Positions 1 through 5,135 of a DNA stretch of 7,724 nt are shown piece after piece (position 1 is the stretch's first letter; each line of letters opens with the position of its first letter). The stretch is from a bacterium (GTDB lineage Bacteria > UBP14 > UBA6098 > B30-G16), in NCBI GenBank assembly GCA_030620455.1, contig JAUXEQ010000065.1:1-7724 (forward strand), given 5' to 3'. The notes under the pieces are model-generated. The model did no database searches and was not told the origin of the DNA. It saw only the letters and a program-made list of their open reading frames with translations. Position numbers and translations under genes: made by a program.

Positions 1-1
1 C

Positions 2-115
2 AAGGAGCTTAAGGAAGTGTTTGATACAAAGATATTTCTTGAACTGTGGGTTAAAGTTCGTCCAAACTGGTTTAAAAAGGACTTATATATTAAAAAATTT
101 GGGTATGACAGATAG
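2..115 (+). CDS. era: GTPase Era, C-terminal end (5' truncated)
   Basis: This is the last 37 codons of a gene that begins before the window, read in the frame starting at base 2 and ending in TAG at 113-115. The peptide contains the LELWVKV motif followed by a basic stretch and a terminal FGY, which is the characteristic end of the Era KH domain (family knowledge: xLELWVKVK...W...LRxLGY). Era is a GTPase that binds the 3' end of 16S rRNA through its KH domain and assists 30S subunit assembly near the membrane. The GTPase domain is outside the window and cannot be assessed. The fragment stops just after the GY motif, as usual for the family, so the 3' end looks intact. No gene overlaps it, and the next gene starts about 290 bp downstream, so era probably ends a transcription unit. 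Confidence 0.88.
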   Translation, partial: KELKEVFDTKIFLELWVKVRPNWFKKDLYIKKFGYDR

Positions 116-156
116 AATTCAGGGCATTGCTATTGCATCTTCTATGCTCTGGAATT
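116..156 (+). terminator. Imperfect stem-loop just after era
   Basis: Directly after the era stop codon, AATTCAGGGCAT (116-127) can pair with ATGCTCTGGAATT (144-156), with one bulge and one G-U pair. The loop is 16 nt and contains a smaller TGC/GCA pairing. Position and orientation fit a 3'-end hairpin for era. There is no clear U-tract after it (AAATATCC follows), so it may stabilise RNA or be Rho-assisted rather than act as a canonical intrinsic terminator. Confidence 0.3.
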
Positions 157-197
157 AAATATCCTTTCAATACACATAAATTTTGTTGGCGATCCGT

Positions 198-364
198 TCT
201 ATCCGATGATCCATAATAATAATCCTTTTCTCCCCGAGGAGAAAGGATAGCATGAAGCTATGCCCTTTTTGATCCCTCTCCTTGGGGAGAGGGTGATTCC
301 GACGATAGTCGGAATCGGGTGAGGGGGTGAATGTAGTCCGAAGAAATTAGTGTTGGGTGAGAAG
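198..364 (+). repeat. Intergenic structured repeat, copy 1
   Basis: First of three copies in the window. It carries three hairpins. SL1 is ATCCTTTTCTCC (222-233) with GGAGAAAGGAT (238-248) and loop CCGA. SL2 is CCCTCTCC (274-281) with GGAGAGGG (286-293) and loop TTGG. SL3 is GATTCCGAC (295-303) with GTCGGAATC (308-316) and loop GATA. A conserved AGCATGAA follows SL1; here it sits in an extra small hairpin, ATAGC (247-251) with GCTAT (257-261). After SL3 comes GGGTGAGGGGGTGAA, and a second GGGTGAGAAG ends the copy at 355-364. The left limit is uncertain: only TTCTATCC near 197-204 resembles the left edge of the other copies. No open frame or transposase is inside. CCCTCTCC/GGAGAGGG elements followed by GGGTGAGGG are a familiar kind of bacterial intergenic repeat (general recollection, not searched). 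Confidence 0.85.
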
Positions 365-405
365 AAAAAAAGAAACGAAAAAAAATTTCAAAAAACCGAG
401 AAAAG

Positions 406-1077
406 ATGTTGACAAAGAATTTTTCATCTATATCTTACAATTCGAACGAAAAACCAAAATGGTCGAATGTTTTAATATTTAATGAAAGGCTTAAATTGGA
501 TCTATATATTGAAAAGAAAGAGTATATCGTTAAATCTGCTCAAAAGCTATTTTCTCGGTTTGGCTTTCTCAAAACCACTGTAGACGAAATAGCTAAGTCA
601 GCCCGAATGGGAAAGGCGTCGATTTACCATTATTTCAAAAACAAAATTGATTTGTTCCGCGAAGTTGTAGAAATGGAAAGAAAAAAACTTGAGCAGGAAG
701 TGAAAAAAGCTACTGAAGAGGTGAAAACTCCTCAGCAAAAAATGAAAGCATTTGTAATGACTAAGATGAAATATCTTCGGGAGCTTACGAATATTCACAG
801 CGTATTAAAGGAAGATGATCTGGATCACTACTCGTCCATTAGGAGAATTAGGGAAAAGGATTTCTTGGGGGAAATTGAGCTTGTTAAGTCGATTCTTGAG
901 GATGGCGTAAAGAAAAACATTTTTGTTATTAGGGATACTAACCTGGCAGCATTTGCATTTATCTCGGCTCTAAAAGGCTTGGAATATCCCTGGACAATAA
1001 AAATTCCCTCAATAGAAATAGAAAGGAATGTTGATACGATTTTAGAAATTTTGTTTAACGGGATTGTGAAACGATAA
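406..1077 (+). CDS. TetR/AcrR-family transcriptional regulator
   Basis: A DNA-binding regulator of the TetR family, probably dimeric and ligand-responsive. Numbered from the ATG at 406 (223 aa), helix 1 is about residues 36-54 (EKKEYIVKSAQKLF), helix 2 about 57-68 (TTVDEIAKSA) and the recognition helix about 69-77 (GKASIYHYF), a textbook TetR head. The remainder is a helical, variable ligand/dimerisation domain, and its ligand cannot be inferred. The start is uncertain. Coordinates give the longest ATG frame, but its first 30 residues are not TetR-like and overlap a TTGACA promoter. TTG at 496, preceded by GAAAGG at 484-489, would give 193 aa, a typical family length with the short basic lead usual before helix 1; I slightly favour it. 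The gene sits 97 bp upstream of the phasin-kinase-radical SAM genes in the same direction, with dyads upstream of both, so it may control them and itself. Confidence 0.88.
   Translation: MLTKNFSSISYNSNEKPKWSNVLIFNERLKLDLYIEKKEYIVKSAQKLFSRFGFLKTTVDEIAKSARMGKASIYHYFKNKIDLFREVVEMERKKLEQEVKKATEEVKTPQQKMKAFVMTKMKYLRELTNIHSVLKEDDLDHYSSIRRIREKDFLGEIELVKSILEDGVKKNIFVIRDTNLAAFAFISALKGLEYPWTIKIPSIEIERNVDTILEILFNGIVKR
409..436 (+). promoter_or_regulatory. Candidate tetR promoter
   Basis: A perfect TTGACA -35 box (409-414) is followed after 16 bp by TATCTT (431-436), a 4/6 match to the -10 consensus. It overlaps the first codons of the longest ATG frame of the regulator gene. If used, it would start RNA near 443 and favour the TTG start at 496. 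Confidence 0.4.
437..470. promoter_or_regulatory. Possible TetR autoregulatory operator region
   Basis: ACAATTCGA (437-445) and TCGAATGT (463-470) form an inverted repeat with one unpaired base. Inside it is the short dyad ACCA-AAA-TGGT (453-463), although the two do not share a centre. The region lies just after the candidate -10 box and before the candidate TTG start, where an autoregulatory operator could sit. It does not closely resemble the dyad at 1105-1123, so common recognition by one regulator is not supported. Confidence 0.22.
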
Positions 1078-1081
1078 TTTT

Positions 1082-1112
1082 TTTACAATGGAATCGAACA
1101 AAAAACTATTAT
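1082..1112 (+). promoter_or_regulatory. Candidate promoter of the phasin-kinase-radical SAM operon
   Basis: TTTACA (1082-1087, 5/6 to -35) is followed after 19 bp by TATTAT (1107-1112, 5/6 to -10). The spacing is longer than ideal. An alternative -10, TATAGT, lies at 1110-1115. Transcription would start near 1119-1122, leaving a leader of about 50 nt before the phasin-like gene. The -10 lies within the dyad at 1105-1123. Confidence 0.35.
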
Positions 1113-1123
1113 AGTTTAATAGT
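1105..1123. promoter_or_regulatory. 19-bp dyad, candidate TetR operator
   Basis: ACTATTA (1105-1111) and TAATAGT (1117-1123) are perfect 7-bp arms around a 5-bp spacer. ACTAT-T-ATAGT (1105-1115) forms a second overlapping dyad. Size and symmetry suit a TetR-family operator, and it overlaps the likely -10 box of the downstream operon, where binding would block RNA polymerase. The sequence is AT-only apart from the C/G positions, so chance symmetry is possible. Confidence 0.4.
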
Positions 1124-1162
1124 AGAAATAGATATTAATTTTTTGTAAAACTAATTTAAAAT

Positions 1163-1169
1163 AGGAGGA
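1163..1169 (+). promoter_or_regulatory. Strong ribosome binding site deciding a TTG start
   Basis: AGGAGGA ends 5 bases before TTG at 1175. No in-frame ATG lies near it: the next is codon 18, far from any such site. This fixes the phasin-like gene start at the TTG. Confidence 0.8.
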
Positions 1170-1174
1170 ATAAG

Positions 1175-1468
1175 TTGATAGAAGCAATCAAAAAAGGGCT
1201 TCATCTCACACTTGGAGCATTTGCGATGTCAAAGGAGAAAGCCGAGAAGCTTATCGACGAGCTTATTAAGAAAGGCGAAGCGGGAATGGAAGAAAAGCCG
1301 GAATTGGTGAAAAAGATACTTGAGCGTGCGCAGGAACAGGAAAAGAAAGTTGCTGAATTAATCGATCGCGCAGTACAAAAAGCGGTTGAAAAAGCAAAAA
1401 TTGCAACTAAAGAAGATATCGAGAATTTAAAAGAGAAGGTAGATTCAATTGTAAGAAAGATGCAATAA
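1175..1468 (+). CDS. PhaF/phasin-like small coiled-coil protein (COG3937 type)
   Basis: A 97-residue protein with no signal peptide or membrane segment. It begins with an amphipathic GLHLTLGAFAMSKEKAEKL helix (residues 8-25), then IDELIKKGEAG (27-37), a long charged Lys/Glu-rich helix (41-76), and ends in ATKEDIENLKEKVDSI (77-92), a heptad-like coiled coil. This order (hydrophobic lead, 'SKEKAEKLIDELIKKGE', 'ATKEDIENL') is what databases call 'polyhydroxyalkanoate synthesis regulator phasin'. Classical phasins coat PHA granules, but no PHA synthase or depolymerase gene is in the window, so that role is unsupported here. The TTG start is set by the AGGAGGA ribosome site. Its stop codon is one base before the ATG of the kinase gene, implying translational coupling and a functional link, perhaps as a membrane- or lipid-surface-binding partner of the kinase (inference). 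Confidence 0.82.
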   Translation: MIEAIKKGLHLTLGAFAMSKEKAEKLIDELIKKGEAGMEEKPELVKKILERAQEQEKKVAELIDRAVQKAVEKAKIATKEDIENLKEKVDSIVRKMQ

Positions 1469-1469
1469 T

Positions 1470-3116
1470 ATGACCGCAAATCTTCTTTATCGCACAGAAA
1501 GATATCGTCATATAATCAGTGTTCTGGTTCGATGGGGTGTAGTCGAACTAACAGGACATATTCTAAAGTTGCCTTCGCTGAAAAGAGTTCCTGAAGCCGA
1601 GCGATTGACCAGAGGAGCACGTTTTAGAAGGGCTCTTGAGGAATTGGGTGGTACTTTCATTAAGATCGGGCAGATACTGAGTGTTCGACCAGATATCGTC
1701 CCTCTCGATGTTTGCTCTGAGCTTAGCAAACTACAAGATCAAGTGCCACCCGATCCATTTGAAAAAATTGCTCCAATACTTACTCAGGAATTCGGTGCTT
1801 CTTTTGACGAGGTATTCTTAGAATTTGAAACTAAACCTGTAGCGGCTGCATCATTGGCGCAGGTTTACCGTGCCAAGACAAAATCCGGTGAAACTGTTGC
1901 TGTAAAAGTTCTTCGCCCGAATATACGTCAGCAAATTAACTTTGATATTAGTCTTATGAGACAAATCGCTGAAGCTGGAGAGCTTATTTCTCCTATTGTC
2001 TCTGAAATGAACCCAATGCTATTTGTAGATGAGTTCGCTCGGTCGCTGCGAAGGGAAACAGATTTAATTTGGGAAAGACGTAATATTGATCGATTTAAGT
2101 CGCTCTGTGCCAACGATGACACAGTTTATATTCCCAATACTTATCCAGACTTATCCACGAAGAATATACTGGTTATGGAATTCATTGATGGAATAAAGGT
2201 TTCGGATATGCAAAAACTTAAGGATAATGGTATTTCTCTTGAAACAGTTGCTGAAAGAGGTGCGACTCTCATTGTCCATTCTATTTTCGACTACGGGTTC
2301 TTTCACGCCGACCCTCATCCCGGTAACATACTCGTTCTACCAGACAATGTTGTTGCACCATTGGATTACGGAATGGTTGGATATGTGGAAGAAATTACGA
2401 GGATTTCATTGTTTGATATGGTTAGAGGTGTTGTTAAAACCGATGTGGATCTGTTTATGCGTGGACTTGAAGCTATATCTGTATTGCCAGTTGGTACCTC
2501 AGAGCGTGAGATTCGTAGAGACATTACTGAAATGATTCACAAATATGCTGGTGTTTCACTGCGAGATCTGAATTTGAGCGAAATAGGTGAGGATTCGTTC
2601 TCGCTTTTCCGTCGATTCAAGCTTCGTATCCCTTCCGATTGGTCCATGCTTGTCAAGGCACTCATTACTGTTGAAGGTCTTGGAAGAACAATTGCTCCTG
2701 GCTTCAATGCTGTGGAATTTCTTCAACCATATGTGAAGCAATATATTTACAAAAGATGGTCTCCAAGCAAGATTTTTATTTCAGCTGGAGCTCTTCTTGA
2801 GGATGCACTGAGAACATCGATGAAATTGCCCGATAGATTGAATAAGATCACCGAAAAACTTCAAAGAGGGGAATTAACGGTGAATTTGGAGCATCGTCGA
2901 TTAGAAAAACTCACAAGAGAAATCAACAGATCGAGCAATCGTCTTTCAGTGGCAGTAATAATAGCGGCTCTACTAATTTCATCGGGTCTTGTTATGTCAT
3001 TAGGCAAAGGACCACAGTTCTTAGGACTCCCTGCTATAAGCTTCTTTAACTATGGTATCGGCGTAATTTTAGGACTTTATCTTGTTTTTGATATGCTAAG
3101 AAAACGAAAGATTTAA
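1470..3116 (+). CDS. ABC1/AarF/UbiB-family atypical protein kinase, membrane anchored
   Basis: A 548-residue member of the ABC1 (UbiB/ADCK) kinase-like family. All hallmarks are present: the KxGQ motif KIGQ at 65-68; the Ala-rich loop AAAS at 125-128 in place of a Gly-rich loop; the nucleotide-binding lysine K146 in VAVKVLRP; the ExD motif E196/D198; the catalytic-loop signature HADPHPGN at 279-286; and the DFG-equivalent DYG at 299-301. Two hydrophobic segments near 492-511 and 519-541 form a C-terminal membrane hairpin, with a basic RKRKI tail, as in bacterial UbiB. Family members support ubiquinone biosynthesis or lipid distribution as ATPases. Nothing here points to ubiquinone, so I give no symbol. 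The length is normal. It follows the phasin-like gene by one base, with only a weak ribosome site (AAGAAAG), so translation is probably coupled. It is followed by the radical SAM gene after 23 bp. Confidence 0.93.
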   Translation: MTANLLYRTERYRHIISVLVRWGVVELTGHILKLPSLKRVPEAERLTRGARFRRALEELGGTFIKIGQILSVRPDIVPLDVCSELSKLQDQVPPDPFEKIAPILTQEFGASFDEVFLEFETKPVAAASLAQVYRAKTKSGETVAVKVLRPNIRQQINFDISLMRQIAEAGELISPIVSEMNPMLFVDEFARSLRRETDLIWERRNIDRFKSLCANDDTVYIPNTYPDLSTKNILVMEFIDGIKVSDMQKLKDNGISLETVAERGATLIVHSIFDYGFFHADPHPGNILVLPDNVVAPLDYGMVGYVEEITRISLFDMVRGVVKTDVDLFMRGLEAISVLPVGTSEREIRRDITEMIHKYAGVSLRDLNLSEIGEDSFSLFRRFKLRIPSDWSMLVKALITVEGLGRTIAPGFNAVEFLQPYVKQYIYKRWSPSKIFISAGALLEDALRTSMKLPDRLNKITEKLQRGELTVNLEHRRLEKLTREINRSSNRLSVAVIIAALLISSGLVMSLGKGPQFLGLPAISFFNYGIGVILGLYLVFDMLRKRKI

Positions 3117-3139
3117 CAATAACAATATGGAGGAAAAAA

Positions 3140-4597
3140 ATGTCTGTAACAATAGAAAGCCTAGTGGCTACTAAGATCGCAAGACAATTTGCTAATGTCA
3201 GTAGAAAATTCGGGATTTGGAAGTATACACTTCCTATTTTGGAAAAAGCAGCTTACAAGATGGTTGTCGATAAGGGTGATCCAATTAAAGCAGGTCCCAG
3301 GCGTCAGCGCGAGGACAAATTCTACATTGTGACAAATGTAGTAAGGACTGCGTTCAAAGCATACGATCGCGGTTCGCCTGCTGTGCGAGATGTGATAATC
3401 AACATGTTTCTACGCAATTTCCTGACGCCAACTGAGCAGAATGCTAAGGCAAAGAAATTCGAGGAAGAATACGGTACAAGACCACCAGAATTTCTAACTA
3501 TTTCGCCAGGGGGAAAGTGCAATTTGCGCTGCAAAGGTTGCTATGCCGAAAGTGTTCCCACAGGATTGCCAGACTTGTCTGCAGAAACTGTCGAGCGCGT
3601 GCTATCCGAGAAATTTGAAAAATGGGGTAGTTGGTTTACTGTGTTTTCCGGCGGTGAACCATTTCTTTGGCGCGATGGAGATATCGATATTATTGAAATG
3701 GCGCGAAGACATCCCGAGCAATACTTCCTCGTTTATACCAATGGTACACTTATTGATAAGGATAAAGCAGCAAGACTCGCGGAAGTTGGGAATATGACTA
3801 CGGCAATCTCGGTTGAGGGATTTGAAAAGGAAACCGACGATCGTCGAGGAAAAGGAACCCACAAACGTATTCTAAATGCATTCAGTAACCTTCGCGAGGC
3901 TGGTGTGCCATTTGGTATTTCTACAACAGCGATGCCTGAAAACGCAGAGCTTCTTGTCTCGGATAAAATGATTAAATATTATTTTAAGGAACAGGGTGCG
4001 CTATATCAATGGCTTTTCCAGTATATGCCCATAGGTCGCGGTGTTGATGTAGCAAAGCAGGTTCCTCCGGAGATCCGTCGCAAGATGTGGGAACGTGAAC
4101 AGGAATTGATTCGCAAAGAGCGATTGTTTTTCGCAGACTTTTGGAACTGTGGGCCATTAACGTCCGGATGTATAGCTGGTGGTCGTCAAGGTGGGTATAT
4201 TTATATCGATTGGAATGGAAATATTTATCCTTGTGTCTTCGTTCCGTTTTGGAAAGACAATATTCATGAACTATACGCTCAGGGAAAAACTCTCACTGAC
4301 GCTCTTTTCTCAGACCTTCTTACTGGGGTGCGAGACTGGCAAAAGTCATACAGCTATATGTGTCCGCCAGATTGTCGTGGCAACGAAATACTTCCTTGCA
4401 TTATCCGCGACCACCACAAAGTAATGCACGATTTGGCTATTAAGACCGGTGCAAAACCGGGATATAAGTCAGCTGAGGTTAGTTTACATGATCCAGAATA
4501 CTACAATGCAATGATTCAGTATGACAAAGAGGTCGCTGAACTTATCGATCCAATCTGGGAGGAGAAGTATCTTGAGCCAAATTTCAACAAGGAATAG
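3140..4597 (+). CDS. Radical SAM protein with SPASM-like C-terminal domain
   Basis: A 485-residue cytoplasmic enzyme. The radical SAM [4Fe-4S] motif CNLRCKGC gives C127, C131 and C134 (CxxxCxxC), followed by the SAM-binding SGGEP motif at 170-174 and a TIM-barrel-like core with TNGTL at 200-204. The C-terminal part has C337, C344, then C-x15-G-x4-C ending at C365, and C408, C412, C420. This fits a SPASM/twitch-type auxiliary Fe-S region, although the later spacing (Cx3C, x7, C) departs from the canonical SPASM pattern. About 115 residues precede the motif, longer than in simple members, forming a basic helical N-terminal region. SPASM enzymes often modify peptides or proteins, but no precursor peptide is visible and the substrate is unknown. 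GGAGGA at 3129-3134 sets the start 5 bases later. It is the last gene of the phasin-kinase operon. Confidence 0.92.
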   Translation: MSVTIESLVATKIARQFANVSRKFGIWKYTLPILEKAAYKMVVDKGDPIKAGPRRQREDKFYIVTNVVRTAFKAYDRGSPAVRDVIINMFLRNFLTPTEQNAKAKKFEEEYGTRPPEFLTISPGGKCNLRCKGCYAESVPTGLPDLSAETVERVLSEKFEKWGSWFTVFSGGEPFLWRDGDIDIIEMARRHPEQYFLVYTNGTLIDKDKAARLAEVGNMTTAISVEGFEKETDDRRGKGTHKRILNAFSNLREAGVPFGISTTAMPENAELLVSDKMIKYYFKEQGALYQWLFQYMPIGRGVDVAKQVPPEIRRKMWEREQELIRKERLFFADFWNCGPLTSGCIAGGRQGGYIYIDWNGNIYPCVFVPFWKDNIHELYAQGKTLTDALFSDLLTGVRDWQKSYSYMCPPDCRGNEILPCIIRDHHKVMHDLAIKTGAKPGYKSAEVSLHDPEYYNAMIQYDKEVAELIDPIWEEKYLEPNFNKE

Positions 4598-4681
4598 AAA
4601 TACGAAGTTGCGATACATGATATCAACGAATTGAATAGACGTTATTTTCTCAATCCCAAGGATATCTTATTTAAGTAACTA

Positions 4682-4867
4682 CCCTCTATACCCCAGCTCC
4701 TTTCTCACCGAGGAGAAAGGATAGCATGAATCGTTGAACTTATTTTAATCCCTCTCCTTGGGGAGAGGGTGATTCCGACAAAGTCGGAATCGGGTGAGGG
4801 GGTGAAAAATCGAATTCGGGTGAGGAAAAAAGTCATTGTCGGGTGAGGGGGTGAAAAATCGAATTCG
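4682..4867 (+). repeat. Intergenic structured repeat, copy 2 (extended)
   Basis: Same element and orientation as copy 1. SL1 is CCTTTCTC (4699-4706) with GAGAAAGG (4713-4720). AGCATGAA follows at 4723-4730. SL2 is CCCTCTCC (4750-4757) with GGAGAGGG (4762-4769). SL3 is GATTCCGAC (4771-4779) with GTCGGAATC (4783-4791) and loop AAA. The left edge, CTCTATACCCC, resembles the far edge of copy 3, which helps define the element's full length. The GGGTGAGG tail is expanded here by an internal duplication. The copy lies between the radical SAM gene and proS, with no coding content. Confidence 0.88.
4790..4867 (+). repeat. 29-bp direct duplication inside repeat copy 2
   Basis: A 29-base unit beginning TCGGGTGAGGGGGTGAA and ending in TCGAATTCG occurs at 4790-4818 and again, without mismatch, at 4839-4867 (period 49). 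Between them is a partial, diverged unit (TTCGGGTGAGGAAAAAAG from 4815). Perfect identity suggests a recent tandem duplication of the repeat's tail by slippage or recombination. Confidence 0.85.
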
Positions 4868-5072
4868 AAAGGTTAATGTAAAATGAAAAGTTAATCGGTT
4901 AGCACTCGATTGTAACTCTTCGTGAGCCATCGCTTGGTCCAGTGTATGGTATGAAAAGTGAAGATGCTTGTTGTGGTTAAGCTCTGGTTTTTCTAATAGT
5001 GGACATAGATAATAATAACAATATTTAATATGCACTTCGAAATGAAAAATGTTATCGATAAGTCGAATTCTC
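4868..5072. other. Non-coding gap upstream of proS
   Basis: Together with repeat copy 2 this forms a 538-bp stretch without a + strand gene (4598-5135). The part from 4598 to 4681 shows no clear terminator or frame. The part from 4868 to 5072 is AT-rich; I found no tRNA, no T-box motif and no convincing small gene. One notable site is the perfect 10-bp palindrome TTATCGATAA (5052-5061), 11 bp upstream of the candidate proS -35 box. Confidence 0.5.
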
Positions 5073-5100
5073 TTGACATTTTCACTGAGCACGTTAAAAA
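5073..5100 (+). promoter_or_regulatory. Candidate proS promoter
   Basis: A perfect TTGACA -35 box (5073-5078) is followed after 16 bp by TAAAAA (5095-5100), a weak 4/6 match to -10. Transcription would begin near 5107, about 29 nt before the ATG at 5136. Its position inside the upstream extension of the proS frame argues against any start before 5136. Confidence 0.4.
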
Positions 5101-5123
5101 TAATGGGCAAACAGAACGACTTC

Positions 5124-5128
5124 GGAGG
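5124..5128 (+). promoter_or_regulatory. Ribosome binding site deciding the proS start
   Basis: GGAGG ends 7 bases before the ATG at 5136. In-frame ATGs at 5049 and 5103 have no comparable site and would add residues not found in the family. Confidence 0.8.
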
Positions 5129-5135
5129 CATAATA

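Noticed and set aside
198..364. CRISPR array or insertion sequence
   Set aside because: The repeats are widely spaced single copies with internal hairpins, not regularly spaced units, and contain no transposase frame.
1201..1479. 92-codon minus-strand frame opposite the phasin-like gene
   Set aside because: It mirrors the Lys/Glu-rich coiled coil as a Ser/Phe-rich sequence with no ribosome site; the + strand gene has a strong site and a family match.
2227..2535. 102-codon + strand frame inside the kinase gene
   Set aside because: It overlaps the catalytic-loop region of the kinase in another frame and shows no family features or ribosome site.
4699..4791. Intrinsic terminator for the radical SAM gene
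   Set aside because: The hairpins are strong, but none is followed by a U-tract and the same structures occur in either orientation at other sites, so they belong to the repeat family.
5049..5135. Upstream extension of proS (29 codons)
   Set aside because: It overlaps the candidate promoter, has no ribosome site, and does not match ProS N-termini; the ATG at 5136 with GGAGG is clearly better.
4868..5135. T-box riboswitch or tRNA in the proS leader
   Set aside because: No T-box bulge sequence, no terminator hairpin and no TTCRA/acceptor pattern could be found; the inferred leader is also only about 29 nt long.
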